A stretch of 64,000 nt of DNA from Hippopus hippopus (Eukaryota; Mollusca; Bivalvia; Cardiida; Cardiidae): contig OX328099.1 of the NCBI GenBank assembly GCA_946811185.2, positions 68,142,714 to 68,206,713 of the forward strand. The letters are read 5' to 3'. Of this stretch, positions 35,080 through 46,939 are shown piece by piece. Under the pieces are notes generated by a model that had not been told where the DNA came from, did not search any database, and saw only the letters and a program-made list of their open reading frames with translations. Within the stretch, counting starts at the first letter, position 1. Each line of letters begins with the position of its first letter. The position numbers and the translations under genes are program-made.

Positions 35080-38000
35080 TCTACATTCGATTTCAAACAC
35101 CATCTACATGCCAATTTAAATCTTTTATGCGAATTTGTTACACTAATGATATTCATTTCGATATTCAAATCTGCATTCATTATCATATCATAAACCATCT
35201 ACATGTACATGGCAGTAAAGAATTTTTTTTGTAAATCTGCTGCTAGCATAAAAGTCGATTCGACATACAAATCTACATTCGATTTCATACACCATCTACA
35301 TGTCCGTACAGAAATTTTGGCGAATCTTCTACAAGCATGAAAATCAGTTCGATGTTCCAATCTAGTTTCGATTTCATACTTCATCTACATTTCCATGTAG
35401 AAATTTTGGCGAATCTGTTGCCAGCATGAAATTCAGTTCGATACTCTAAATTTGATTCGATTTCATGACGCTTCTTCATTTTTGAATAGAAATTTCAACA
35501 AATCTCCTGCGAGCATGAAATTCGGTTTGATATAGAAATCTCCATCCGATTTTAAAGACCATCTACATGCCCATGTAATTTTTTTTTTGCGAATCTGTTG
35601 CCAGCATGAAATTCAGTACGACAATCAAATCTACATTCGATTTTATACACCATCTTCATCCCTGTAGATAAAATTTGACAAATCCGCTGCTTGCATGAAA
35701 TTCTATTCGACAGTCATGCATCATGCATTTCATGCATCATCTACAGGCCCTTATAGAATTTTTTGCGAATCTGCTGCTCGCATAAAATTAAGTTTGATAT
35801 TCAAATCTATATTCGATTTGATACACCATCTTCAAGCCTGTACAGAATCTTTACAAATCTGTTTCTAGCATGAAATTCAGTTCAAAATTCAGATCTACAT
35901 TCGATTTCATACACCATCTACAGGCCCGTTCAGAAATTTTGCAAATCAACTGCGAGCATGGAATTTAGTTTGATATTCAAATCTACATTCGATTTGTTAC
36001 ACCATCTTCATGCCCGTTCAGAAATTTTGGCGAATTTGCTGCTAGCATGAAATTCAGTTCAATATTCAAATCTACATTCCATTTCATACACCATCTAGAG
36101 GCCCCTTAAGAAATTTTGCGAATCTGCTGCTAGCATGAAATTCAGTTCTATTTTCAAATCTACATTCGATTTCATACACCTTCTTCATGCCCGTACAGAA
36201 TCCTTACGAATCTGCTAGCATGGAATTCAGTTCGATATTCATATCTACATTCGATTTCATACATCATCTTCATGCCCTTACAGAAATTTTGCGAATCTGC
36301 TGCTAGCATGAAATTCAGTTCGATATTTAAATTTACATTCGATTTCATACACAGTCTTTTTGTCTGTACATAAATTTTAGCGAATCTGCTGCTAGCGTGA
36401 AATTCAGTTCGAAATTCATATCTACCTTCGATTTCATGCATCATCTATGGCTAGTAAAGAAATTTTAGTGATTCTGCTGCTAGCATGAAATTCAGTTCGA
36501 TTTTTAAATCTACATTCGATTAAATAAACCATCTACATGCAAGTACAGAAGTTTTGGCAAATCTGCTTCTAGCAAGAAATTCAGTTAAAAATTCAAATCT
36601 ACATTCGATTTCATGCATCATCTTCACGCCCGTATAGAAATTTTAGCGAATCTGCTGCTAGCATGAAATTCAGTTCGATTTTCATATCTTCATTTGTTTT
36701 CATACATCATCTTCGTGTCCTTACAGAAATTTTTCGAATCTGCTGCTAGCATGAAATTCAGTTCGATATTCATATCTACATTCGATTACATACAAAGTCT
36801 TTATGCTCGTACAGAAATTTCAGCGAATCTGCTGCTAGCAGAAAATTAGTTTGACATTCAAAACTGTATAAGATTTCATGCATCATCTTCACGCTTCTAT
36901 AGAAATTTTAGGGAATTGGCTGCTAGCTTGAAATTCAGATCGATTTTCTTATCTACATTTGATTTCATACATAATCGTTATGCCCCTACAGACATTTTGC
37001 GAATCTGCTGCTAGCATGAAATTTATTGCGATATTCAAATCTACATTCGATTACATACACAGTCTTTATGCCCGTACAGAAATTTTAGCGAATCTGCTGC
37101 TAGGATGGAATTCAGTTCATATCTACATTCCATTTCATGCATCTTGTATCGCTAGTAAAGACAGTTTAGCGATTCTGCTGCTAGCATGAAATTCAGTTTG
37201 ATTTTCAAATCTACAATCGATTTCATACAAAGTCTTTTTGCCCGTCCAGAAATTTTAGCGAATTTGCTGCTAGCAAGATAATTAGTTTCACTTTCAAATC
37301 TATGTTCGATTTCATGCATCATCTTCACGCACGTACAGAAATTTTAGCAAATCTGCTGCTAGCATGATATTCAGCTCTGTGTTCATAACCACATTCGATT
37401 TGATACACACTCTTCATGACATTACAGAAATTGTGCAAATCTGCTGTTAGCATGAAATTCAGTTCGATATTCATATCTGTATTCTATTTCATACATACTC
37501 TTCATGCCTCGACAGACATTTTGCGAATCTGCTGCTAGCATGAAATTCAGTTCGATATTCAAATCTATATCGATTTCTTGCAACATCTATATGCCATTTA
37601 AGACATTAAGGCGAATATGCTGCTTTCAAAAAATTCAGTTTGATATACAAATCTACAATTAATTTAATACACAATCTACATGCTTTTGAAGATATTTTGT
37701 CGAATCTGCTGCATGCATGATATTCATTTCGATACTGGAATCTACTTTCGATTTGAAACACAATCTACATGCCCGTACAGAAATATTACGAATCGGCTGC
37801 TATCATGAAATTCAGTTCGAAATAAAAATCTATATTCGATCTAAACACCATCTACAAGCACGTACAGAAGATTGTACAAATCTGCTGCTAGTATGAACTC
37901 AGTTGCACATTCAAGTTTACATTCGATTTCAAACACAATCTTCATGCCCGTATAGAAATTTTGCGAACCTGTTGTTAGCTTGAATTGCAGTTTGATATTC

Positions 38001-38501
38001 ATATATACAATCGATTGCATACACCATCTTCAAGCCCAAACATAATTTTAAGCGAATCTGCTGCTAAGATGAAATTCAGTTCGACATTCAACTTTACGTT
38101 CGATTTCAAACACCATCTTGATGCCCGTATAGAAATTTTGCGGATATGTTACTAGCATAAAATTCAGTTCGATTTTTAAATCTACATTCGATTTCATATA
38201 TCATCTACAGGGCCGTACAGAAAGTTTTGCGAATCTCCTGCTGAAATGAAATTCAGATCGACATGCAAATCTACAATCGATTTTAAACACCATCATGATG
38301 CCCGTATAGAAATTTTGCAAATATGCTGCTAGCCATGATGAAATTCAGTTCGATATTCTAGTCTATATTCGATTTGATACATCATGTACATGCCCGTACA
38401 GAAAGTTTTGCTAATCTGTTGCTAGCATGAAATTCAGTTCGATATTTAAATCTACATTCGATTTCATACATAATCTACAGGCCTGTTGAGAAATTTTTGC
38501 G

Positions 38502-38721
38502 GTGTCCGTGGTTGTGAGGTAGAGCGTCTGCCTCGTAACCATAGGGTCCTGAGTTCGATACCCGGGAGCGGGTGTCAACTTTGGGATTTCCATTGGCCCA
38601 CACATTCGGCGCAAGTACTGGTGTAGTTCCCAGGATGCAGAATCGAGAGAGAGATTAGTATAAGTTGTAAGAACTTGTTTCTCAATCAATGTAAAATAAA
38701 TATGTTTAAACTAACTGAACT
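38502..38721 (+). mobile_element. tRNA-derived SINE with 11-bp target duplication
   Basis: A 220-bp insertion flanked by AAATTTTTGCG on both sides (38491-38501 and 38722-38732). The head has an A-box-like GTTGTGAGGTAGAGCG and a B-box-like GAGTTCGATACCC. The 3' end is a CTAACTGAACT-type tail. Its body differs from the other SINEs here, so it is a second family. Confidence 0.9.
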
Positions 38722-41206
38722 AAATTTTTGCGAATCTGCTGCTAACATAAAATTCAGTTCTGTGTCCAAATCTACATTCGATTTGATACACCATCTTCAA
38801 GCCTGTACAGAATCTTTACGAATCTGCTGCTAGCATGAAATTCATTTCGAAATTCAAATCGACATTCGTTTTTCATACACCATCTACAGGCCCGTTCAGA
38901 AATTTTGCAAATCTACTGGGAGCATGAAATTCATATTGACATTTAAATCTACATTCGATTTCTTTCACCATCTTCATGCCCGTTCAGAAATTTTTGCGAA
39001 TCTGCTGCTAGCATGAAATTCAGTTCGGTATTAAAATCTACATTCGATTTCATACACCAATAACAGGCCCGTTAAGAATATGCTGCTAGCATGATATTCA
39101 GTTCGACATTCAAATCAACATTCGATTTCATACACCATCTTCATGCCCGTACAGAATTTTTACGAATCAGCTACTAGTATGAAATTCAGTCCGACATTCA
39201 AATCTATATTCGTTTCAATACACCATCTTTAGGCTCGTTCAGAAATTTTGACAAATCTGCTGCTAGCATGAAATTCAGTTCGATATTCAAATCTACATTC
39301 GATTGAATACACCATTTTCAGACCCGTACAGAAATTTTGCGAATCTGCAGCTAGCATGAATTTAAGATCGATATTCATATCTACATTCGATTTCATACAT
39401 CATCTTCATGCCCCTATTGAAAATTTTCGAATCTGCTACTAGCATGAAATTCATTTTGATATTCAAATCTGCATTCGATTTCATACACAGTCTTTATGCC
39501 CGTACAGATATTTTAGCGAACCTACTGCTAGCATGAAATTCAGTTCGACATTCATATCTTCATTCGCTGTCATACATAGTCTTTATGCCTGTACAGATGT
39601 TTTGGCGAATCTGCTGCTAGCAAGAAATTCACTTTGATTTTCAAATATACATTTTATTAAATACAATGTCTTTATGCCCGTACAGGAATTTTAGCGAATT
39701 TGCTGCTACCAATAAGATTAGTTTGACACTCAAATCTTTATTTCATTTCACGCATCATCTTCACGTACATACAGAAATTTTAGCGAATCTGCTGCTAGCA
39801 TGAAATTCAGTTCAATATACATATCTACATTCGATTTTATGCATCATCTTCATGACCCAACAGAAATTGTGCGAATCTGCTGCTAGCATGAAATTCAGTT
39901 CGATATCCATATTTAAATTCGATTACATACAAAGTCTTTATGCCCATACAGAAATTTTAGCCAATCTGCTGCTAGCAAGAATATTAGTTCGACATTCAAA
40001 TCTACATTCGATTTCAGGCATCATCTTCACGCACGTACAGAAATTTTAGCGAATCTGCTGCTAGCATGATATTCAGCTCGATAACCATATCTACATTCGA
40101 TTTCATACAGACTCTTCATGCCCCTACGGACATTTTGCGAATTTGCTGCTAACATGAAATTCAGTTCGATATTCAGATCTACATTCGATTTCATACACAG
40201 TCTTTATGCCTGTACAGAAATTTTGCGAATCTGCTGTTAGCATAATATTCAGTTCGATATTCATATCTACATTTGATTTCATACCCAGTCTTTATGCCTG
40301 TACAGAAGTTTTGAGAATCTGCTGCTTGCAAGAAAATTAGTTTAACATTCAAATCTATGTTCGATTTCATGCATCATCATCACGCACGTACAGAAATTTT
40401 AGCGAATGTGCAGCTAGCATGAAATTCAGTTCGATTTTCATATCTACGTTCGATTTTATACATCATCTTCATGCCCGTACAGAAATTTTGCGAATCTGCT
40501 GCTAGCATGAAATTCAGTTCGATATTCAAATCTACGTTCGATTTCATACACAGTCTTTATGCCCGTACAGAAATTTTAGCAAAACTGCTGCTAGCATGGA
40601 ATTCAGTTCGATATTCATATCTACAATCGATTTCATGCATCATCAATTGCTAGTAAGGATATTTTAGCGATTCTGCTGCTAGCATGAAATTTAGTTCGAT
40701 TTTCAAATCTACATTCGATTAAATACACCATCTACATGCCAGTACAGAAGTTTTGGCGAATTTACTGCTAGCATGAAATTCAGTTCTATATTCAGATCTA
40801 CATTCGATTTCATAAACAATCTAATACCAGTACAGAAATTTTTCGAATCTGCTGCTAGCATGAAATTCAGTTCGATATTCAAATCTACATTTGATTGCAT
40901 ACACCATCTTCATGCCCGTCCAGAAATTTTGCGAATCTGCTGCTAGCATGAAATTCATTTCGATATTCAAATCTTCATTCGATTTCATACACCATCCATC
41001 TGGCCATACATAAAAACACGCGAATCTGCTGCTAGCATGAAATTTTTTTTATAATAAAATCAGGATTTATTAATTTTCGTAACTATCCCTTTAGTTTGAA
41101 AAAATAACGAATCTACTGCTGCATGAAATTCAAATCATCAGCATATTCATTTCGACATTGAATATCGAACTCCGATTGTCGAACTTACTTCCAACTTCAC
41201 ACATCC

Positions 41207-41215
41207 TTATTTTTA
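41207..41215 (+). repeat. Right 9-bp target-site duplication of the foldback element
   Basis: TTATTTTTA follows the terminal CACACATCC directly. It pairs with TTATATTTA at 16949-16957. Confidence 0.75.
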
Positions 41216-41240
41216 TCGGAATAAAGTGTTACTTAATCCA

Positions 41241-41289
41241 AATTCAGACTGCATGTACTGTGCAGTCTGATCTTGATCTACATTGTCCG
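41241..41289. repeat. Family A palindromic MITE copy
   Basis: TCAGACTGCA and TGCAGTCTGATCTTGATCTA remain. The left outer arm is decayed. Confidence 0.7.
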
Positions 41290-42613
41290 TAAAAGTGCCT
41301 TGTATCGCGCTTAGCAGCCTACAGGTTTCTGGGTCGGTTATGCAATAAATACCGACACTACCCGACTAAGTTTGTCTCTGAAATAGTCAACTACATGTAC
41401 ATAAATGCAACTGTACAAGTACATGTACATGGGTTAAATCTTGTTATCACCATAGAAACTATTCTTATTTTAGCGAATGGAAAATACAATTATTTCAGGA
41501 ATGATATAATCTATAACAAGCAACCTGCAAATAATGGTCTTTCGACAAACTGGAAGTGATTATAAAAGTTTATTTTTGTAAAAACAAAAAATTAGTCTGA
41601 AACAGCAACGTTCTAAAATCCTGAGTTGACACAAACTGTCAGATTAAACTTAACAGAATAAACAGACTTAATTAAATTAACAGACATAAGTCCATCATTC
41701 TGCTGAGTGGAGTCTAAGATTTTTTTGTCAACTTAAGTCTGTTAATGTTATTGAAATGCATCTCAAATAATGAACTCAAGACAGAAAACGAATCTATTCG
41801 CGGATTTGACCAAAATGAAAGACTTAGTTTTTTCGTGAAACTGGGCCCAGAATATAACGTACCATTGGATTGATATGATTGGTTGTTATGTGGCTTTGGA
41901 GGTGTGGCAATGAGCCATCCAGGAAAATGGATGAAAGCAGCAAGAATTTGCTTGATGCTCATGTTGTCTTCCACTGGTACCAATTTAGGAGATTAAAAGT
42001 GACAGTGGCAGAATATTGGTTTCAAATTAATTAACATTGATCTACAAACAGCGGAGAAAACTCGACCAAAGAGAAACCACAATTCAAGGCGGTAACTGTT
42101 TGTTCACACACAAGAAAGAATGGACAGAGGTGAGACAATTGCTGTATATTTCTGTTATTTTATATATCTTATAGTACAGTTTGACCTTAGGACATACCAT
42201 TCCAAGGGTAACTTCCAATGTGTTTTTTGCACTGAATCGAAGAAATGCATTTTTTTTCTTCGCATGCAATTGTTATATGTTATATGTTCAAACTATTTTA
42301 CCATGTACAAAACAGCTTTTTCCTTGACTCGAAAGCGCTGCAACAAATAAGCCATGGAATACTTTGAAACTATTCTTTGTAAATGAGCCATGCTTTGTCA
42401 AAGAGGAGTTAAACTCTGTCGCTGCCAACCAAATGGACTCAACTTTTCTCGGGGTTTAAAGGTATGTACGTTGCGGATGACCGACTCTGGTCAAAGATCA
42501 ACCTCAGGTAGCGAACGGTGTAGATAAAAGATCAGAATGCAGATCAGTTTTTCTTTAGTCTTATCTTAATATACGCAAAAGCTATCCAAAGTGAAAATAG
42601 CAGTGAAAGAGTT

Positions 42614-42832
42614 AGGCATCTCCATGACCCCATAATACCAAGCAATTCGTCGCATAATTATGGATCTATGAAATCCATTTTGTTTAACAACTGACTCAAT
42701 CCTGGGGTAGAATGGTCCTTAGACATACAGAAAATTTACCAAAAACAAAAGGTTTTGACACAGGTCAGCCTGCGCGGATTGCGATACTTTTTGCAGATGT
42801 ATTAAGCCCCCTTTTCACAAAACATGGCTCAA
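42614..42832 (-). mobile_element. Family B MITE, inverted, hairpin partly deleted
   Basis: It carries the ATAATTATGGATCTATGAAA and AACAACTGACTCAATCCTGG blocks. Of the hairpin only CAGCCTGCGC is left, followed directly by GATACTTTTTGCAGATG. It ends AAAACATGGCTC. Confidence 0.75.
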
Positions 42833-43205
42833 ATATTTTTGTTGTCGTCAGGGACTGGATGAAACGCTTTGACAAACTGATTTTCATAGTATTTTCTTTT
42901 GTTTTCATTTCGGAATGATCGATTATATTTGTGTGTTCGAGTGTACTGAAAAGCATAACATACCGGTATATACTCATTCTTATTTTCAAATTGGGCCTTC
43001 TAAGTGGCTGAGAAAAATTATCTAGCCAATAAGAGGAGTAGTATATGACATATGAATGGGTTTTGGAATGGTACGTGATAAGACTAGAAAATAGCACTTG
43101 CTATGCATTGTTGTGAGTAGGAAAACTATTATAAATAATCTGTCACGAGGTGTCGCTGTAGAAAACCCATAATTTCGGATAAATCATTTTTCATTTTTAT
43201 ATTTG

Positions 43206-43653
43206 TACGTTATTTTTCGGCGTAGCTGAATGCGCTGGCTTTGACCTACTTCTTGGTACTAGTAGAGAATTAGTAGATGGTAACTTGCGACTGGTAAAAA
43301 ATATGGGCATGTAAATTCGGTGCTCTCCTGCAGGCATATTTGCTCGCACATCTATGAAAGCACTGCTACCTCTAATCGATACCCCTGGGCCTTGATTCAT
43401 ATGATAGCAAAGTTATGTAATAAAGAATGGTCTTTTTTTGCTCTTTTTGGAAATTTAATATTTCATAAGCGTTTCCCAATAGCCCAATACTACTTTTCAA
43501 TAAAATGAAAAACGATGAGGAAAAAGAAACAATTTCTCAAGAGATTAAATTTCATTATTTACTTCATATTGAACCACGAAAGAGTTTCAATATTCATACT
43601 ACAGTATCTCTTACGACGTCTATCTGTTTTTAAAGATATTTCTTGTTTGTTCT
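43206..43653 (-). repeat. Family F element abutting a splice acceptor
   Basis: Inverted copy: it starts TTTTTCGGCGTAGCTGAATG and ends GACGTCTATCTGTTTTTAAA and GATATTTCTTG. The end lies only a few bases before the acceptor of G-gamma gene 2, so the element supplies part of the polypyrimidine tract. Confidence 0.7.
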
Positions 43654-43657
43654 TTAG

Positions 43658-43878
43658 GTCGCAGACTATCACGATACGAAATAGAGCTGGAAGAACTGAG
43701 AGCGCTCAACGACCAACTGAACGTAGAAATTCACATAAAACCCATGATGGTATCCGAGGCCGTGGCGGAGTTAAAGAAATACTTGGAACTAAATCAGGAC
43801 GAAGACAGACTAGTATCTGGATTTCCTAACAAGAAAGAAAACCCCTTCGAAGAAAAAGCCGGTTGTGTTATTTTGTGA
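43658..43878 (+). CDS. G-protein gamma subunit 2, last coding exon
   Basis: The exon starts at the acceptor TTGTTTGTTCTTTAG| (AG at 43656-43657) with two bases of a split codon, then encodes 72 residues. Features: IELEELRALNDQLNVE (beta-binding helix), HIKPMMVSEAVAELKKYLE, then GFPNKKENPFEEKAGC and the CAAX box CVIL, predicting geranylgeranylation. There is no in-frame ATG at the position where gamma genes 1 and 3 start. The first methionines are internal (HIKPMM), so the initiator must lie in an upstream exon that I could not locate. An AATAAA occurs only 17 bases past the stop (43895-43900). It is closest to gamma gene 3, 5.6 kb downstream, and looks like its tandem duplicate. Family assignment is secure; the 5' end is missing. 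Confidence 0.9.
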
Positions 43879-44340
43879 AGAAGTTGTGGTTGAAAATAAA
43901 AGACTTGGATCAAACTATTCTATACTGTCTACGAATACATATTGCTCTTTACCAAACGAGAAAAAAATGGAATTGTCTAAATCCAAAGCATATGCATATG
44001 ACAAATTTTATGTGGCTTAAATGGAGCAAATCCTTTCGAAGAAAAAGCTGGCTGAGTAATATTGTGAAGAGGTTGCGGATGAAAATAAAAGAGTTGGATC
44101 AACCTATTTTATACTTTCTACGAATACATACAGGTTTTAAAATAATAGACTTGTCCAAATTTAAAGCATATGCATATAACAAATCTTATGTGGCTTAAAT
44201 GGAGAAAATTCCTTCGAAGAAAAAGCTAGTTGTGTTATTTTGTTAGGAGTTGCGGTTGAAAATACAATGTAAAAGAGTTGGATCAAACTATTCTATACTT
44301 TCCTCAAATACAAGTAGCTCTTTACCACGCGAAAAAAAAA
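43846..44340 (+). repeat. Triplicated 3' end of G-gamma gene 2 (178-189-bp tandem units)
   Basis: The segment from the codons for FEEKAGC through the stop, 3' UTR and an adjoining family C stretch (AAAGCATATGCATATGACAA) is repeated. Unit starts are at 43846, 44035 and 44213. The second copy reads the CAAX cysteine as TGA (FEEKAG*VIL*). The third retains CVIL after FEEKAS but has lost the stop. The tandem copies are therefore non-coding remnants. Confidence 0.85.
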
Positions 44341-44420
44341 AAGACTTGTTCAAATCTAAAGCATATGCTGATGACAAAATTTACGTGGCTCACACGGAGA
44401 AATTGTCCAAGAAAAGGACT

Positions 44421-44487
44421 GAAAACATAGTGGGAAAAGGAGAAAATGCTGGTTACCAGCATTTTCTCCTTTGCTCACAATGTTTTC
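44421..44487. repeat. Family C hairpin MITE core
   Basis: GTGGGAAAAGGAGAAAATGC and GCATTTTCTCCTTTGCTCAC surround TGGTTACCA. Confidence 0.85.
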
Positions 44488-44954
44488 AAAATCTTTCTTC
44501 TTTACGGTCATTAAAACTCGGGATTGTTTGGTGTATATATAAATGGTTAAACAGAAGAACGTAATTTTAACATCTCAGCTGTACATATCAGTCACCTGTA
44601 ACGGTAACATTGCGGCAAAAGAACCGTAAAGGTTCATTCGTTTTTCAGTCTGATCTTTGATCTATACCATCCCAATACAATAACAAATAATTCTTGTATT
44701 CAGTAGATTGTATTTTCAACCGGAATGTCTGATCTTTGATCTATACTGTCTTCATGTTTATTCAAATATACAACGCTGGTTACCAGCATTTTCTCCCTTT
44801 CCCAAAATGATTTCAAAAGCAATTTTTCTCAATGTCATAAAATCGAAAGATCGTTAAATAACTAGTAAACACAGACTTTTCGCGGCAGACGACTTTGAAA
44901 AAAAAAACATCGATGTGAACTACGGGTAATCAAACCGACATAGTTGAAAACATT

Positions 44955-44956
<2 letters not shown>

Positions 44957-44993
<37 letters not shown>

Positions 44994-45086
44994 GAGAGAG
45001 AGAGAGAAGAAAAGATAGAGTGTTTGAGAGAGAGAGAGAGAGAGAGAGTGAGTGAGAGAGAGAGAGAGAGAAGAAAAGATAGAGTG

Positions 45087-45122
<36 letters not shown>
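44957..45122. repeat. Compound GA microsatellite
   Basis: (GA)n interrupted twice by the same AAGAAAAGATAGAGTGTTTG block, about 66 bp apart, which shows that a whole segment was duplicated. Confidence 0.95.
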
Positions 45123-45126
<4 letters not shown>

Positions 45127-45378
45127 AAGCCTGGAACTTTAAAGCGCACTGCCTAAGGATACATTAATATTACTAGCACTGCCAGAGGGATGCCAACCAG
45201 GGTTTCTTGATTATAGATAAGTACTGCACAGTAACAACGAATCCAAGTAACTAAAAAGTTGTCACTAATACATGAAGTGCTGGTAACTGTAAATTGCTTT
45301 TATAGAAAACTTCCTGACTGTATGAAAGTCTTTTCCACACAATCCCGAGTTTTCACGACCCTGAGGGAGAAGGCTTTT

Positions 45379-45444
45379 GAAAACATTTTGGAAAAAGGAG
45401 AAAATGCTTGTCAATAGCATTTTCTCCTTTTACCAAAATATTTC
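45379..45444. repeat. Family C hairpin MITE core
   Basis: GAAAACATTTTGGAAAAAGG and AGAAAATGCT pair with AGCATTTTCT and CCTTTTACCAAAATATTTC; the centre is altered to TGTCAAT. Confidence 0.8.
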
Positions 45445-45562
45445 CTACCCTTTCAAATACAATTTTCACTCATATTTGATTTGTCGTCTTTAAATGTGGA
45501 AAAGTCGAAACTTTTGTGCTTTGGTAAAAAAATTAAATTCGGGTAATTATCCCATTTGTATC

Positions 45563-45797
45563 GTTGATTGATTGATTGAATGGTGTTTTACGTCGCTTTA
45601 AACTTTATTTCAGTCATATCACGGTGACAGCTCACTATTCATGTATTTTCTGGGTTTCACCATTATTAGGCTAGGGCTCCAAGTTGTCTTGCCAAGGACA
45701 CTCCAACGAGGGGCCCAGTGTCTCCAGTAAGGCTCCAACCTGGAATCTCCGGATCACAGGTCCTATACTTTGCCACTGAGCGACGCAGGTTCCCCTT
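45563..45797 (-). mobile_element. tRNA-derived SINE
   Basis: On the minus strand the head has GCGTCGCTCAGTGGCAAAG (A box) and CCAGGTTGGAGCC (B box). The shared body GTGTCCTTGGCAAGACAAC and GTGATATGACTGAAATAAAG follow, and it ends in a (TCAA)n tail. Confidence 0.85.
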
Positions 45798-45948
45798 CCC
45801 CCTTTGTTTCTCACAACTACCATGACTAACATCATTAAGACATGGGAAAAACCGGCCTTATTTGTGCAATAGGCTGACAACAAAAATAACGTCCCCAACA
45901 TGCTAGGTTTATACCGGGGTTATTTTCCCAAGCTTATCGGGGCTGTGT

Positions 45949-46317
45949 TTATAAATGACCGTCGCATAGATTATATGCTGGTTGGATGAATCGTACAAGG
46001 CAGCGTTTTCGTGAGTAAACGAATATTTTATTTTGAAATTGGCTGCATTGATTTGAAAAGTAGTCCGGTTCTGTACCCAGAATGCCAAAATCAAATAAGT
46101 ATGTATTTGAAAAATGCCACTTAGCGTAAGATATTGGAGAAACCATCAAACACAATTTATATCTCTCAGTGGTTTGTAGGAACATATCACGTATTTGCTG
46201 TTTATACTTTGTGCCGTCGAGGAGAATCACAGTAAAAGGAGGTGTTTGATGGTTTCTGTAATCGCATATGGCCTTAGAGGGCTGCAGAATTAACATTAGC
46301 TGTATATCATCAAACAA
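45949..46317 (-). CDS. Unidentified 122-codon open frame
   Basis: An open frame of mixed, fairly protein-like composition (for example TPPFTVILLDGTKYKQQIRD) with several cysteines. I recognise no family, no signal peptide and no flanking splice sites that make it convincing. It could be an exon of an unknown gene or a decayed transposon fragment. Confidence 0.2.
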   Translation of the reverse strand: MFDDIQLMLILQPSKAICDYRNHQTPPFTVILLDGTKYKQQIRDMFLQTTERYKLCLMVSPISYAKWHFSNTYLFDFGILGTEPDYFSNQCSQFQNKIFVYSRKRCLVRFIQPAYNLCDGHL

Positions 46318-46888
46318 AGCCGCAAAATTAAGTTTTCTTTATACTGGACCCCGTATCGCTTAAATACGAGCCGGAAACTTTTGGTACTCTCCATAAAGGA
46401 GAACGTCGTAAAACTGCGAAAGACAATTCAAACGTAAATAATGAATAATGAACGATTTCTCACAATCTTGTTGTTTCTCATTTATGAATATTATAGAAAC
46501 GCAAAAAGATTTCATTCGCCCAACGTGTAGATGAAAAATGAATAAAAGGTAAATCTAATAACTGTGCATCTTTAGCCCAAACTCGAAATAGTCTCTTGTT
46601 AAGCAACCGGGGGCGAAAATGGCAACATTCTTAAAATAGTAACAATCCCATGAACAAAACAATCAAAGTACTGTGAGATCTGTGAAGAAGTTGAAGAAGT
46701 CTTGCGTTGATTTCATCGGTTGATTTTATTGGTGCAAAGCGCGAGTTTTAATGGTAGCAAGTTGCCATTGATGTAGATCAAAATCAGTCGGTATCATGCC
46801 CCAGATCTTGATTCAACATTTACATTATTTGTTAAGGGAATTTTACCTATTAGGGCGACGAAGATAACATTCTTTTATTTGGAAAACG

Positions 46889-46936
<48 letters not shown>
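46889..46936. repeat. (GA)n microsatellite
   Basis: An almost uninterrupted GA run ending GAGGGGAAAG. Confidence 0.95.

Positions 46937-46939
<3 letters not shown>

Larger units (their letters stand above)
16958..41206. mobile_element. Giant foldback (FB/Mutator-like) transposon
   Basis: This is a single element of about 24.2 kb. Its left end GGGTGTGTGAAG and the inverse of its right end GGATGTGTGAAG agree at 11 of 12 positions. Continuing inward, both ends share a unique segment (AGTAAGTTCGACA, TCGGAGTTCGATATT, GAATATGCTGATGA) before the tandem arrays start. The arms are arrays of one about 89-bp repeat in opposite orientation: 16958-24611 and 29240-41206 minus insertions. The loop (24612-29239) contains a decayed Mutator/NOF-like transposase on the minus strand plus two MITE remnants. 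The 9-bp target duplication closes the case for one insertion. Drosophila FB elements have this plan: long inverted repeats made of tandem repeats around the NOF gene. Later insertions are a pogo-like element and two SINEs in the right arm. Confidence 0.8.
34566..41206 (-). repeat. Right arm, outer part: inverted 89-bp array
   Basis: About 70 units of the inverse repeat (GCGAATCTGCTGCTAGCATG, AAATTCAGTTCGATATTCAA, ATCTACATTCGATTTCATAC, ACCATCTTCATGCCCGTACA). Two SINEs interrupt it. No long higher-order period like that of the left arm is apparent by eye. The last about 190 bp are the unique terminal segment shared with 16958-17150. Confidence 0.95.
41216..43205. other. Intergenic or intronic region between foldback element and G-gamma gene 2
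   Basis: Contains a family A palindrome and a truncated family B MITE. No gene was recognised: the minus-strand frame 41983-41714 (89 codons) has no known motif. Some of this may be an intron of G-gamma gene 2, whose first coding exon was not found. Confidence 0.45.

Noticed and set aside
38502..38600. A functional tRNA gene
   Set aside because: A and B boxes are present, but the acceptor stem does not pair and the unit continues into a SINE body with a tail and target duplications.
16958..41206. CRISPR array
   Set aside because: Units are contiguous about 89-bp satellite monomers without unique spacers, in an animal genome with no cas-like genes.
43515..43829. A 104-codon frame over G-gamma gene 2
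   Set aside because: It is in the wrong frame and crosses the splice acceptor. The gamma-subunit motifs are in a different + frame.
44862..45149. Ser-Leu repeat protein
   Set aside because: It is the (GA)n microsatellite read on the minus strand.
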